64,000 nt of DNA from Acetobacterium fimetarium (GTDB lineage: Bacteria; Bacillota; Clostridia; Eubacteriales; Eubacteriaceae). Positions 33,097 to 43,252 of this stretch are shown piece by piece (position 1 is the stretch's first letter; every line of letters starts with the position of its first letter). Position numbers and translations under genes: made by a program. The notes beneath the pieces are model-generated. The model saw only the letters and a program-made list of their open reading frames with translations. It ran no database searches and was not told the DNA's origin. The stretch covers positions 240,901 through 304,900 of the forward strand of contig NZ_WJBC01000001.1 in assembly GCF_014284475.1 (NCBI RefSeq). The letters run 5' to 3'.

Positions 33097-35503
33097 AAAA
33101 ATTGTCGTTTTTTAGAACTTTCTCGAGAAACACTCGGGACACATCCGGATCAAACTGCGTTCCGGAACAGCGTATGATTTCAGCAACGGCTTCCTCTTCA
33201 CTCAGACCCTTCCGGTAGGAACGGTCGCAGGTCATGGCATCGAAGGCATCCGCCACTCCGATTATCCGGGCCTGAAGGGATATTTCCTTCCCGATAAGAT
33301 TCTTGGGGTAGCCCTTCCCGTCCCAGCGCTCATGATGCTCAAATACATATCGGGCGATTTCCAGAAACTCGTCGGAGGAACTCAGGATGCGGAATCCAAT
33401 CTCCGGATGCCTCTGGATTTCCTGAAATTCTGAGGCATCCAGTTCGGCCTCTTTATTCAGGATGTTTTCATCAATTCCCATTTTTCCGATATCATGCATC
33501 AACCCCGCCACTCCCATTTGATTGACGATGTCTTTTCCCAGGTTCATTTCTTTTGCAATCTGTTTGCATAATTTTCCCACCCTTTTCGAATGGAGCATCT
33601 CCCGGCGGCTTTTGGCATAAAGGGCATTCATAATCAGATCGATGGTTTTGCTCTTGACGCTTGAACTCTCATATAGTTTGTGCCGATACATATCGTCTTC
33701 TGCATGCTTATAGATTTCCTGGATATCCTGCTCCATATTATCCTTGGTTTCATAGCCAAATGAAATCGAGAGATCCAGCGCGCCGATCCGTTCTGATAAA
33801 GATCTTGCTCTCAGCTCGTTGACAATTTCAGCTACCTGAAAACTATCCGTTTCAGGCAAGATGACAATAAATTCATCCCCCCCCAATCGTGCCACAACAC
33901 TGCCTTCCGGACAAGTTGATGAAATGATGTGCGCGGCTTTAACCAGCAGCTCATCGCCCATGGTATGGCCAAAGGAATCATTGATGAGTTTCAGTCCGTT
34001 GACATCCGCCATAATCATCGAGATCGGCAGATTTTCCGGCCTGTCAAGCTTGATCAATTCCGCTTCATAAAAACGTCGGTTATATAAACCCGTCAGGTAA
34101 TCGTGATAGCTTAAGTAATTGATTTCCAATTCGGCCTTTTTACGATTGGAAATATCCGTGATGATCATTGCAAACTGCCTGTACCGCGGCGAATAGACGA
34201 CAACTTCCACATATTTTCCTAATCCCTTTAAAAAATCTTCATACTGATAGGCTTCTCCGCTTATTGCGACCTGCACCAGTTCTTCGATATGTGCATCATC
34301 AATTTCTTGAAGCAACTCCCTTGAGCGTTTTCCGATAATGTCTTCCCGATTCCGTCCGATCAGCTTGGCAAAGCTTTCGTTGGCATCAACAAAATAGAAA
34401 TCAGTCACTTTTCCGGACTCATCCTGAATCACTTCGTGAACAGCCAGTCCCTGGGTCATTTGCGTGATCAGCAACCGATGCTTTTCTTCACTTTCCTTTA
34501 AAGCTTTCTTGGCGCGATGACGTTCGGTAACATCAGTCAGAATGAAACTGGTAAGTTTCCTTTTTCGTTGAAAAACGTTTTTGTTGACATAAAACCACCT
34601 GGCTTCATGATTAACCATAAATTTAACCGGGATCCGTAAAGCATCCCCTCTATCAAGAATTCTCACGATCTCTCTGGTATTTTTTTTCTGTTCTTTCCAG
34701 AATTCCTCCGCTCTTTCGTTCAGATAGAGAATTTCATTGTAGGAATTGATCAGAAATGTCATTTCATCCATATTAATGAATGTGTTTTTCCAGCGATTGA
34801 TTTCCAATTCAAAAAAATCATTTTTTAATTCGTTGATTCCGATTAGAGACAAGACCAGAAAAATAACCGCTGGAGTCGGATCAAAATAAATGTCTGAACC
34901 GGAAGCGACGAATAACAACACAAACCAAGGCAACTGAAAGGTTATAAACAAGAAGCGGTAGCTTTTTTTCGAACTGACTGTCTTTGATTTTCGCCATGCT
35001 TTTGGAAATGCGATCATCGAGAAAAGTAAAACCGCCGCATAATAAGCTAGAATAAAATAGTAACCGCATGCTTTCGTGGTATAGGCAACGCCAAATCCAT
35101 TAAGCGGCAGCAATTTGATGCTCTGATAAATCCAGTGATGTACTGGGTCGGTCAGAAAGACGATCCACAAAGCACCTGAAATTGCCATCAGTAAAGCTTT
35201 TATTCCGATCTGAACATTTGTTTTTGTTATGTCCGCGATAAAGAGAATTGCAAAAGCCGGAATAAACAGGATCCCCAAAAATTCGAAGTTTCTGACCAAA
35301 ATAAAGGTATTATAGTCGACACAATTAAGCTCAAGAAAATAGCCCATTGCATAAACCGCCGAGGCGAACATTAAGTATGAAAATGAGTTAGTCAGTCCAT
35401 TTACTTTTTGCTTAAACAATCGGGTCCCGACGAAAACATAGGCAAGAGATATGATCGGAATCGTATATATCAGCAGCGTCAACAAAATTTTTTGAAAATT
35501 CAT
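33095..35503 (-). CDS. 7TM-PAS-GGDEF-HD-GYP c-di-GMP turnover protein
   Basis: The protein has 802 residues. Its N-terminal domain has seven helices (1 to about 215), like the 7TM domain of several histidine kinases. Two PAS domains (about 225-330 and 330-455) precede a GGDEF domain (about 460-615) with an intact GGDEF motif (about 539) and an HD-GYP domain (about 620-800) with MHDIGK (about 666), HHERWDGKGYP and the other metal ligands. It may both make and break c-di-GMP, so its net activity depends on signals sensed by 7TM and PAS. It is monocistronic. Confidence 0.94.
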   Translation of the reverse strand: MNFQKILLTLLIYTIPIISLAYVFVGTRLFKQKVNGLTNSFSYLMFASAVYAMGYFLELNCVDYNTFILVRNFEFLGILFIPAFAILFIADITKTNVQIGIKALLMAISGALWIVFLTDPVHHWIYQSIKLLPLNGFGVAYTTKACGYYFILAYYAAVLLFSMIAFPKAWRKSKTVSSKKSYRFLFITFQLPWFVLLFVASGSDIYFDPTPAVIFLVLSLIGINELKNDFFELEINRWKNTFINMDEMTFLINSYNEILYLNERAEEFWKEQKKNTREIVRILDRGDALRIPVKFMVNHEARWFYVNKNVFQRKRKLTSFILTDVTERHRAKKALKESEEKHRLLITQMTQGLAVHEVIQDESGKVTDFYFVDANESFAKLIGRNREDIIGKRSRELLQEIDDAHIEELVQVAISGEAYQYEDFLKGLGKYVEVVVYSPRYRQFAMIITDISNRKKAELEINYLSYHDYLTGLYNRRFYEAELIKLDRPENLPISMIMADVNGLKLINDSFGHTMGDELLVKAAHIISSTCPEGSVVARLGGDEFIVILPETDSFQVAEIVNELRARSLSERIGALDLSISFGYETKDNMEQDIQEIYKHAEDDMYRHKLYESSSVKSKTIDLIMNALYAKSRREMLHSKRVGKLCKQIAKEMNLGKDIVNQMGVAGLMHDIGKMGIDENILNKEAELDASEFQEIQRHPEIGFRILSSSDEFLEIARYVFEHHERWDGKGYPKNLIGKEISLQARIIGVADAFDAMTCDRSYRKGLSEEEAVAEIIRCSGTQFDPDVSRVFLEKVLKNDNF

Positions 35504-35743
35504 CGCAAGTCCTCACCAAATAAAATTTATCGTGCAATCAACATCTGTGTACCTTAAAAAAAAATCTGTTATCCAGCAAAATTATCTTATATTATACTAC
35601 AGTTTATAATTCCAAATCAAAAGAATATTGGAATTATCTGTCACCAATGCGTAAGAAAGCAAAGCCAGCAATTAACTTCTTTTTGCTGTGGCTCTTGAAA
35701 TTATACATCGGTTCTGTTTTTTCATATTTTTCAATCTGCGCGC

Positions 35744-38700
35744 TTATTTATTGCTCCCGAAAAAGCCTTTCTCTCCGCTCTCATAACTGCCTTCGTAAAT
35801 ATTGCCAAGTCTGCCGTCGATTGACAAATTGTCCCCCGACCTGAAAAGATGACCGTTGATGATGCATTCCTTCCTGGAATCATTGACTTCCAGACCGCTG
35901 CACTGGACAATGCAGATTTTGCCAATGCTGGTCGCTGCCACCGCCGCGTGGGATGTGATGCCGCCTTTAGCGGTAATCAGGCCATCGCAGACAAAGATCA
36001 GGGGAATATCATCCGGCACGGTATCCGGACGGGCCAGAATAATTTTTGCCGCTGGGTGCTGCCTTTTCAGCCGGTCCATATCTTCCATATCAAATGCCAG
36101 CAGACCTGAGAGCACCTCGCTGCTCATGCCGATGCCGTGACCGATCAGTTTCATTTCATCGGGTGGCAGCAAAAATCCGGAGAACGCCATTTTCTTTTTC
36201 AGATCCTGATTTCTGGTCTGGAGCAGATACAGATCCTCGGCCCGATCCGATTCGAAGGTGAATTCTATCTCCTGATGAACAAAGCCATACTCCTCAATCA
36301 GACGGTTGGCATAATGAACAAGCTTTTGATAGATTTTTGGAAATCCCGATTCGAGGGACATGCCGCTGTCCCGATAATCCTTCCGGCGCTGCTCCTCACT
36401 GATTGGCAGCGTATTGACCAACCCGGACACCACGTCCTCGCCCTGACTGCAGAGGGCAAAATCGCCATAGAGGTTAATCCCGGAATGGCCGTTAAACGGA
36501 CTGGTGGTAAAGACCACCCCAGTGCCGGACCGGGGCGACAGATTGCCCATCACCATTTTCTGAACGACCACTGCCGTTCCCCAGTTATCGGCAATCTGCA
36601 GATGATTGCGATAATAGACCGCGCTTTCAGACGACCAGGAATCCAGCACCGAGCGGATCGCCTGCTTTAACTGTTTGAACGGGTCTTCTTCGATTTCGAT
36701 GCGGTAGTCTTGCAGCACCATTTTATAGCTCTCGGCAATCGCCTTCATCTGTGCTGCGGTAAACTGAATTTTCAAATCGATGCCCTGTTGTTCCTTGTGC
36801 TCCTTGATAACCCGATCAAAAACATCCCGATCAATCCCGTAGGCCATCCCCCAGCTTTGCAGAAAACGCCGGTAGCAGTCCCATGCTGTCCAACCATATC
36901 CTTTTTGCTGGCTGTAGGCCTCTGCTATTGCCTCGTTCATGCCCACATTCAAAAATGTTTTCATCGCCCCAGGCAGGGAAATGGATGAACCGGAACGAAT
37001 TGAGAAAAATAGCGGGTTGTCAGCTTTTCCGTAACGCTGGCCAGTTAATCCTTCAATGACTGCAATATGGGACTCGATCAGCAGATCGATGTCGGCCATC
37101 ATGTCCGGATGGCTTTCGATCGTGTCCTTATGCCGGAATACCTCGGTTGTGATCACAAATCCCGGCGGAACGGAAAAGCCGTAGGTGATCAGCTTCTTAA
37201 GGAAATAAGCCTTTGCCCCCAGAAATACCGGGTTGTCGATTTTATCAGAGTTCTGCGTTAACAGGCTGAAGGTCAGATCCAGGTCATAGGTCAGCATGCT
37301 TTGAATAATCGTGTCGGAGTAGTCTTTCATCATACTTCTCAGTCCATTGAGGGTGTCCGTGATGTAGTTATCCAGATTCTGGACCAGAAAAGCCGTGGAC
37401 AGATTGTCGCGCAGAAATTTTTCTGACTCCACATGGTATAATTTACGTTTATCCTCATGCTGACCTTCACCTTTTTTGTCCAGAACCTGGGGTATAATCG
37501 CCTTCATTGGCATCTCATAAAGATCAAAAAAGTACTCCCGGATCATCTGCTTGATATCATTTGCCATAAACTGAAAAATATTGATGTACTGATCGATGGA
37601 AAAGCTGGGCGATGTCAGCCCGAATTTTAGCATATCAAGATGGGAATTGAATCCCTGATTGCGGATTCCGTCAAGTGCCAGCCCTTCCTTGAAAAGCACC
37701 AGAATTTGATAAATCTGGCGAAAGGTCTTTGCGGTAATGTATTCGGAATGAGCCGGCTGGGTGATTGTGACCATGAGTTTCGCAACGACGCGTTCCAGCC
37801 GGTACATCAACCCCAACGCATCGAATTTCGGCTCTGCATATTCACCGTACATCGAAGGGATGTCCGCGGCAATATGACGCTTGTAGTAAATGATTTCGGA
37901 AGCCTCATTTTTCTTCGGATCCAGTATGATCTGCTTCAGATGGTGCATGAGCCGGTAAATCTCAATGATGGCGTCTTCTCTCCGATTGCTGATCAGATAA
38001 TTCTTAAGGTCAGTCAGATCACCAGTGATCTGCAGGCTGTAGCCATTAATCATTGCCAGAACGTCTTCGGATTCAAACGAATATTTTTCCAGCAGCAGAA
38101 AATAAACCCGAAAAATATACAACACCCTCTCAACATCCAAATTGGCATCAGCTGAAATCCCATTCAGGGCGTTTCTGATGGTTTCGATATCCAGCTTAAG
38201 AATCTCATCCGGACTGGCTGCGAGCACCGCACAGAGACGAATCATCGTTTGATGGGGTTTCAGAAAACACGGATTCGCCTGATCCAAATTGCTGTAGATA
38301 TCCATGGGAATGATGTCCCTTAGCGGTTCCCTGTTTCCGTCCCCCCAGTAATTGATGATTTTTCTGGTCAGATCAATGTGGGTATTATTGCTCTCGATAT
38401 GAATCTGCTTGCGCATAAAATGGATCAGCCGGTCTTTTCGCCGGGAGGCTTCATCGATGGCCGTTGTCGCATCGCGAAGTTCTCCCTCGGCGCCGATTTC
38501 CTTGAAATAGACGGGAAAAATTCGCGCCAGCTGCTTGATTTCACGATAAACCGGCGTGATATCCGAATTCAGGAGTCTGGTGATATCTCTTTGAAACAAA
38601 TCGGTATCGGAAATGAAAATCCCCCCCAGTTTTAAATTCACAATCAGAGCAGCCAAAAGTTCCCGCATAACCATGGGGTTTTCCTCTATCAATTCCAGCC

Positions 38701-39853
38701 AGACACGGATATTTTTGACATGATTGGAATCAATGAGAATCTGCCAGTCGTTATTGAGACTCAGTTTTCCCGGATAATGAAAGCCCTGCATAATCAGTGC
38801 TTTGGTAAAATATTTGATATTGCCCGCATCCCCGGTGGCGATAATCTCTTTTCCCAGCGTCAGGACGCAATCCAGCACCGTGTCGCCGTGCTCCCCCTTC
38901 AATTCCTGAAACTCTTTCATGATCGTATTAAGAAAATCGGTGATATCGTTAGAATTCAGCTCATCAAAAATGTTTCTCAGATTGCGGTTCACATCATAAA
39001 TCAGATGATCGTTGAGGGATGTCATCCCCGGCAGATGCAGCAGATAGTAAAGATAATATAGTGTTTCCAGGTGGGACGTGAATTTTTCCGAGAAACTTCG
39101 AAAATAATCGGCAATATCATTGTAGAACATCAGCTTCTCAAAATCATTCCAAACCTTGGCCTGACTCCGTTTCTCCCGGAGTTGCGCAAAAAAGGGATGG
39201 CCGATTTCTGTGATCGTTTCGATCCGCATTTGATGAAAAAGCGCCTGCTTCGAATCAAACCATTCTTCGGCCAGCGAGGTGCTTTCCCAGTAATCGATGC
39301 AGCCCGCGGATAAATTGGCCATCATTTCCAGGATGGCGGGCGCGAATTCGGGATAATCGGCAACTTTACTTAAATAGATTTTAAAAAATCCCGAAATCTT
39401 TACATATAAAAGTTCGTTCAGCGCCATATTTTCTTTCAGAACGTCGATACCGAATTGAATAATCGCCTTCGGGCAGTCATCCAGCTTAGCCAGCTGATCG
39501 ATAAAACGAATCAGCACCTGACTGAGTAGGGCTTTTTGGCTGTCTTCCAGTTTGGAATTCAGAACCGACTGGATAATCGCGAGCAGCACGCGCAGCGCCT
39601 CTTCGGAATCCTCAAGGGCGTGATACAGCCATAAATCTCCAAGACAGATGGTCTGGAGTGACTCGATGACATATTGATTATTGCGGTATCTGTGATTTAA
39701 TTCCACGAGAAATTCATGGGTTCTTTTATAAATTCCCCAGTACGGTTTTGACAGTTCACCAAACCACTGCTGCCTGTCCGGTATTGTGATGTTGGTTTCC
39801 CGGGTCTGGGTAAGATTGGCTTCCAAAGCCTTTGAATAAAAAACATCAGCCAT
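35744..39853 (-). CDS. PPDK/PEP-synthase-like phosphotransferase lacking the PEP/pyruvate domain
   Basis: The protein has 1369 residues. About 860 N-terminal residues form a helical region with no family I recognise, followed by an ATP-grasp domain of the PPDK_N type (about 865-1200; GAKAYFLKKL, RSGSSISLPGAMKT, SGTGVVFT) and a swivelling phosphohistidine domain (GGITSHAAVAA, His about 1301). The C-terminal PEP/pyruvate TIM barrel is absent. In PPDK the phosphate passes from ATP through this His to pyruvate; here the acceptor must be something else. The start at 39853 is set by a GGGGGGAT site. The gene lies downstream of the ArsA block with its own promoter. Enzyme activity is inferred. Confidence 0.85.
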   Translation of the reverse strand: MADVFYSKALEANLTQTRETNITIPDRQQWFGELSKPYWGIYKRTHEFLVELNHRYRNNQYVIESLQTICLGDLWLYHALEDSEEALRVLLAIIQSVLNSKLEDSQKALLSQVLIRFIDQLAKLDDCPKAIIQFGIDVLKENMALNELLYVKISGFFKIYLSKVADYPEFAPAILEMMANLSAGCIDYWESTSLAEEWFDSKQALFHQMRIETITEIGHPFFAQLREKRSQAKVWNDFEKLMFYNDIADYFRSFSEKFTSHLETLYYLYYLLHLPGMTSLNDHLIYDVNRNLRNIFDELNSNDITDFLNTIMKEFQELKGEHGDTVLDCVLTLGKEIIATGDAGNIKYFTKALIMQGFHYPGKLSLNNDWQILIDSNHVKNIRVWLELIEENPMVMRELLAALIVNLKLGGIFISDTDLFQRDITRLLNSDITPVYREIKQLARIFPVYFKEIGAEGELRDATTAIDEASRRKDRLIHFMRKQIHIESNNTHIDLTRKIINYWGDGNREPLRDIIPMDIYSNLDQANPCFLKPHQTMIRLCAVLAASPDEILKLDIETIRNALNGISADANLDVERVLYIFRVYFLLLEKYSFESEDVLAMINGYSLQITGDLTDLKNYLISNRREDAIIEIYRLMHHLKQIILDPKKNEASEIIYYKRHIAADIPSMYGEYAEPKFDALGLMYRLERVVAKLMVTITQPAHSEYITAKTFRQIYQILVLFKEGLALDGIRNQGFNSHLDMLKFGLTSPSFSIDQYINIFQFMANDIKQMIREYFFDLYEMPMKAIIPQVLDKKGEGQHEDKRKLYHVESEKFLRDNLSTAFLVQNLDNYITDTLNGLRSMMKDYSDTIIQSMLTYDLDLTFSLLTQNSDKIDNPVFLGAKAYFLKKLITYGFSVPPGFVITTEVFRHKDTIESHPDMMADIDLLIESHIAVIEGLTGQRYGKADNPLFFSIRSGSSISLPGAMKTFLNVGMNEAIAEAYSQQKGYGWTAWDCYRRFLQSWGMAYGIDRDVFDRVIKEHKEQQGIDLKIQFTAAQMKAIAESYKMVLQDYRIEIEEDPFKQLKQAIRSVLDSWSSESAVYYRNHLQIADNWGTAVVVQKMVMGNLSPRSGTGVVFTTSPFNGHSGINLYGDFALCSQGEDVVSGLVNTLPISEEQRRKDYRDSGMSLESGFPKIYQKLVHYANRLIEEYGFVHQEIEFTFESDRAEDLYLLQTRNQDLKKKMAFSGFLLPPDEMKLIGHGIGMSSEVLSGLLAFDMEDMDRLKRQHPAAKIILARPDTVPDDIPLIFVCDGLITAKGGITSHAAVAATSIGKICIVQCSGLEVNDSRKECIINGHLFRSGDNLSIDGRLGNIYEGSYESGEKGFFGSNK

Positions 39854-40023
39854 TTTTTTATCCCCCCCACTTTCGAACGTAAACGTTTTCTTCTTGTGGT
39901 TAGTATAGCACAATCCATCAAATAAAAGTGCTGCCGTCGAAAAATTTTACTGGTTTTTTGATCAAATCAGCAAACAAATTTTCGACAACAACACTTTTTT
40001 ATACTTATTTTCTGATTTCTTCG

Positions 40024-41184
40024 CTAAACAAATTTCACATAAAGCTTGTCTTCACGGTACTGCGCACTTTCCACTCTTTTGCTCTTCAATACTTCCGGCA
40101 GGACGAAGCAACGTTTCTGATTCTTGATCTGAATCATCAGCTCATTGCCCTTCTGGCCCATATCCATTTCACTTTTTTCCGTAAACGGCACATTGAGAAT
40201 ATAGTAATAGTCGTCGTTTTCTTTTTTCACTTCAAAGATTTTATCCGCAAACAGAACTTGTGTGGGATCCGTCGCGCCGAAAATTGCTTCAGCTGCTTTA
40301 AGCAGCACGTCTTGCGATTTCAGTTCCTTATTCAGCAGCATCAGTGTGAAAATCGGCACACCGGAAAAACTTGCTCTGATTTCGTTGAGGCCTTCTTCCT
40401 GAAGGCTGATCCATTTGCTGAAATAACCGTCCAATGCCTGTCTGGGATAGACCTTGTTGACAATGACCGCATCGATATTATAGTTATACAGATGAAGATA
40501 GGTAAAATTGCGTTTCGCTTCCTTGATGACAATCCGTTCGGGGGTGGTGACAATGCGGATACTCAGAATTTTTGGATCGGTCATGATGGTCTGGAGCTGA
40601 CAGAGCTTCTGGTTGAGTCTTTCGATATCATCAAAGACATTGTCTTCCGGCATCGGGATTTTCATGACTTTTTCAACCATCGGGCCCGCCACCTTGTTGG
40701 CTTTGCGTTTGATCGGAAGCATAGTGGTAATCATATTGCCGAACATTTCCGGAAACTTCAGTAACGACATGGTTTCCCCGGTTGGGGCACAGTCCACGAT
40801 TAAAAGATCATAGCGGTTCTGCTCATAGATATCAATGATTTTAAACAGCGAAAACAGTTCCTCCAGCCCGGGAAATACCAGCAGTTCTTCCGTTTCGATG
40901 CCGCCTTCGGCCTTGGCAGTCAGCAATTGCTTCATGTAGTTCTTCATGTTCCCCCAGGCTCGTTCACCTTCGACGATGGCGTCAATTTCTAGTCCCCAGA
41001 GATTGTCAATGATTGCGACCGGTTCATTTCCCAGTTTTACACCAAAAGAGTCCGACAGACTGTGAGCCTGATCGGTGCTCATAATCAGAACTCGCTTACC
41101 ATCTTTTGCCGCCTTCACCGCAGTGGCAGCTGCCACGCTGGTTTTGCCAACCCCGCCTTTTCCAGTATATAAAATAATTCTCAT
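40024..41184 (-). CDS. ArsA-family ATPase, second copy
   Basis: The 386-residue ATPase has the deviant Walker A GKGGVGKT (about 8-15), the switch I Asp (STDQAHS), switch II DCAPTGETMSLL and a C-terminal HSP20-like beta domain (about 315-386) seen in bacterial ArsA proteins. It starts at the ATG at 41184. It lacks the Cys sites for arsenite and has only one ATPase unit, so it would dimerise. The first copy lies upstream with a 73-residue gene between, so the two probably form a heterodimer or take turns on the same partner. No arsB or arsenic gene is near. Confidence 0.9.
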   Translation of the reverse strand: MRIILYTGKGGVGKTSVAAATAVKAAKDGKRVLIMSTDQAHSLSDSFGVKLGNEPVAIIDNLWGLEIDAIVEGERAWGNMKNYMKQLLTAKAEGGIETEELLVFPGLEELFSLFKIIDIYEQNRYDLLIVDCAPTGETMSLLKFPEMFGNMITTMLPIKRKANKVAGPMVEKVMKIPMPEDNVFDDIERLNQKLCQLQTIMTDPKILSIRIVTTPERIVIKEAKRNFTYLHLYNYNIDAVIVNKVYPRQALDGYFSKWISLQEEGLNEIRASFSGVPIFTLMLLNKELKSQDVLLKAAEAIFGATDPTQVLFADKIFEVKKENDDYYYILNVPFTEKSEMDMGQKGNELMIQIKNQKRCFVLPEVLKSKRVESAQYREDKLYVKFV

Positions 41185-41201
41185 TTTTCCGCTCTCCTCT
41201 T

Positions 41202-41423
41202 TCAACTGATTGAAACTTTCCTGACTTTTTTCTCTTCTTCCGGATCGCCCGCAGCTCGGACTGACTCCGCAACGCATTCCTTTGCCAGATCCATGATCAT
41301 CATTTTCATTTCCTTTTCAATGACATCCATATGCCCGGACATGGATTTGGGCAGAAGCGACAGAACGGCTTCCTTCTCGATCTTCTTCGCCTGGATCATT
41401 TTTTCGATAAATTCACGATTCAT
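41202..41423 (-). CDS. Small helical protein between two ArsA genes
   Basis: This 73-residue protein, starting at the ATG at 41423 after TTGGAGG, is almost all helix, rich in Met, Lys and Glu, with no membrane segment or signal. I do not recognise the family. Its start overlaps the end of the first ArsA gene by 11 bp, and the second ArsA gene begins 18 bp after its stop, so it is translated with both. An adaptor that bridges the two ATPases is a reasonable guess. Confidence 0.75.
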   Translation of the reverse strand: MNREFIEKMIQAKKIEKEAVLSLLPKSMSGHMDVIEKEMKMMIMDLAKECVAESVRAAGDPEEEKKVRKVSIS

Positions 41424-42606
41424 TGCTAGCCTCCAATAATTTTTCAAACTGAATAACAAGGGTATCTTCATCATACCTGGCACTGGTGACTTCCATTCCC
41501 CGGAGTGTATTCGGCATGGGGATATTCCGCTTGTAGTTGCCGATTTTTACAATCACATCCGCTCCGGAAAGATTGACCGAAACCTCATCTTTTAAAATGT
41601 TCGGCAGATACAGTTTCATGGCATAGCCGTTCGTCGTGGCTTCATAACGCTCGCCATCGACGCTATCCCGGATATCGAACAGATCATCGCTGCCGGCGAA
41701 AGCGTCTTCGCAGATCCGGTTGATCGAATCCAGCCCCAGGAGATCCGTGTCATACCAGGGAATTTGATACTGCGAAACGGATTCAAAACAATGACGGATC
41801 TCATCGATATAGGTTTTCTGAATGGCGACCCACTCATCGAAAAACGGATTGTCAATATCCTTTGGCAGGATGCGATTGATGAAAACCCCGTCCACATGGT
41901 AATTGTAAAGTTTCATGTACATGTAATTCCGTTTCGTTTCTTCGACAACCATTTTCTCCGGTATTGTGACCAGTCTGACCGAGGTGATCGCCTTGTTTTT
42001 GAGCAGCTCCTGCAGTTCAATCAACTCCAGATAGAGTTTTTCAATATCGCTGATGGCATGCTTATCCGGCAATTGAATCTTGAATAAGGACTTTGACACC
42101 GGAGACAGCACCCGCATGGCCAGTTTTCCCATCGGAAAAAATTTATCCATATACCAACACAGAAGCTCCGGAAATTTCAGCAGCGAGAGGGTTTCTCCCG
42201 TCGGCGCACAGTCCACAATGATCCGTTCATAATCGCTTTTCTTGTAGACCTCCTGGATTTTCAGAAGGGAGAACAACTCATCCATCCCCGGCATCATAGT
42301 GAACTCATCCATTTCAATGCCGTCCTGATTAAAGGAACCCATAAGATTAGCAAATGCCTGCATGATGTTTTTAAACTCATTTTCGATCATATCATTGACA
42401 TCCACTTCTAATGCATACAGATTCTCAGCCACCCGAACTTCCGTTTTGCCAACTGGCATATCGAAAAGATCCCCCAGATTATGAGCCATATCCGTGCTGA
42501 TGATCAGGGTTTTCTTCCCCTCTTTTGATGACTTCAGTGCATGGGCGGCGGCTACACTCGTTTTTCCAACGCCGCCTTTTCCCGTAAAAAAAAGTATTCG
42601 TTTCAT
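41413..42606 (-). CDS. ArsA-family ATPase, first copy
   Basis: The 397-residue protein has the ArsA P-loop GKGGVGKT (about 9-16), the switch motifs STDMAHN and DCAPTGETLSLLKFPE, and the C-terminal HSP20-like domain (SGADVIVKIGNYKRNIPMP, about 325-395). The ATG at 42606 follows GGAGG. It is not fused to a second ATPase half as in classical ArsA. With the next ArsA-like gene it forms a pair resembling a divided ArsA or a Get3-like dimer. Regulation by the upstream MarR is suggested by shared promoter words. Confidence 0.9.
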   Translation of the reverse strand: MKRILFFTGKGGVGKTSVAAAHALKSSKEGKKTLIISTDMAHNLGDLFDMPVGKTEVRVAENLYALEVDVNDMIENEFKNIMQAFANLMGSFNQDGIEMDEFTMMPGMDELFSLLKIQEVYKKSDYERIIVDCAPTGETLSLLKFPELLCWYMDKFFPMGKLAMRVLSPVSKSLFKIQLPDKHAISDIEKLYLELIELQELLKNKAITSVRLVTIPEKMVVEETKRNYMYMKLYNYHVDGVFINRILPKDIDNPFFDEWVAIQKTYIDEIRHCFESVSQYQIPWYDTDLLGLDSINRICEDAFAGSDDLFDIRDSVDGERYEATTNGYAMKLYLPNILKDEVSVNLSGADVIVKIGNYKRNIPMPNTLRGMEVTSARYDEDTLVIQFEKLLEASNES

Positions 42607-42623
42607 TGTTTCCTCCAAATTTC

Positions 42624-42690
42624 ATTCGTTATTCGAATTGTTCGTCTTTCGAAGTATTATTTAAAAAGATGCTGCCTGACGGCAGCTTTT
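42624..42690 (-). promoter_or_regulatory. arsA-type leader: shared MarR word, 16-bp repeat and hairpin
   Basis: TCGAAGTATTATTT (42649-42662) is identical to a word on the marR promoter (43262-43275). On the minus strand two imperfect 16-bp copies start with TTCGAA and contain ACGAA. The GCTGCC-TGAC-GGCAGC hairpin (42671-42686) is a weak terminator or attenuator between marR and the first ArsA gene. Confidence 0.6.
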
Positions 42691-42694
42691 CATG

Positions 42695-43204
42695 TTACTC
42701 GATTGTAATTTTTCTGACCCTGGATCCGGCGTCTTCCGGCTTGGTGTTTTTCTCTCGATCCCGGCTCAGGGTGTCCATCACCTTGTCAATCAGTTTGAAG
42801 ACCAGCGTGATCTCGTCCCGGGTAAAAGTTTCCATCACCAATTGCCCGTAGTGAACGATCGCGCTGATGATACGTTTAATCGTACTCAGGCCCTCATTCG
42901 TCAACTGGATGGTGACCACCCGTTTGTCTTCAACGCTTCTTTCCCGGGCAACCAGCCCGCGCTTTTCCATCCTCGCCACAATTCCTGTCGCCGTGTTGAG
43001 GGGTGCTCCAATATACTCGGCAACCTGGGTCATATTCACTCCGCTTCTCCGGTACAGCAGGAGCATCACAAACAGCTCGTTTTTCGAGCAGTTAAAGAGC
43101 TCATTTTCCCAAAGTTCCGGTGATAAGAGATATTTTATCTTGTCGATGTACTCAAATATCATCGCTTCGAAATTGCCGTTAAAGCCGTTTTCCATTGTCT
43201 TCAT
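42695..43204 (-). CDS. MarR-family transcriptional regulator
   Basis: The 169-residue MarR protein has the winged helix (about 40-105; SGVNMTQVAEYIGAPLNTATGIVARMEKRGLVARERSVEDKR) between dimerisation helices. The DKRVV wing motif is typical. It lies directly upstream of the double ArsA cassette and its promoter carries an AGTATT/AATACT inverted repeat; the same TCGAAGTATTATTT word occurs at the ArsA leader. It most likely represses itself and the cassette. Inducer unknown. Confidence 0.92.
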   Translation of the reverse strand: MKTMENGFNGNFEAMIFEYIDKIKYLLSPELWENELFNCSKNELFVMLLLYRRSGVNMTQVAEYIGAPLNTATGIVARMEKRGLVARERSVEDKRVVTIQLTNEGLSTIKRIISAIVHYGQLVMETFTRDEITLVFKLIDKVMDTLSRDREKNTKPEDAGSRVRKITIE

Positions 43205-43252
43205 TCCTTTTTTTTATTTCCATCGCATTGATTCGGTTCATGAACTATTTTG

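Noticed and set aside
40024..42606. Arsenic resistance operon
   Set aside because: ArsA-type ATPases are present, but there is no ArsB, ArsR, ArsC or ArsD gene, and the arsenite-binding Cys are absent.
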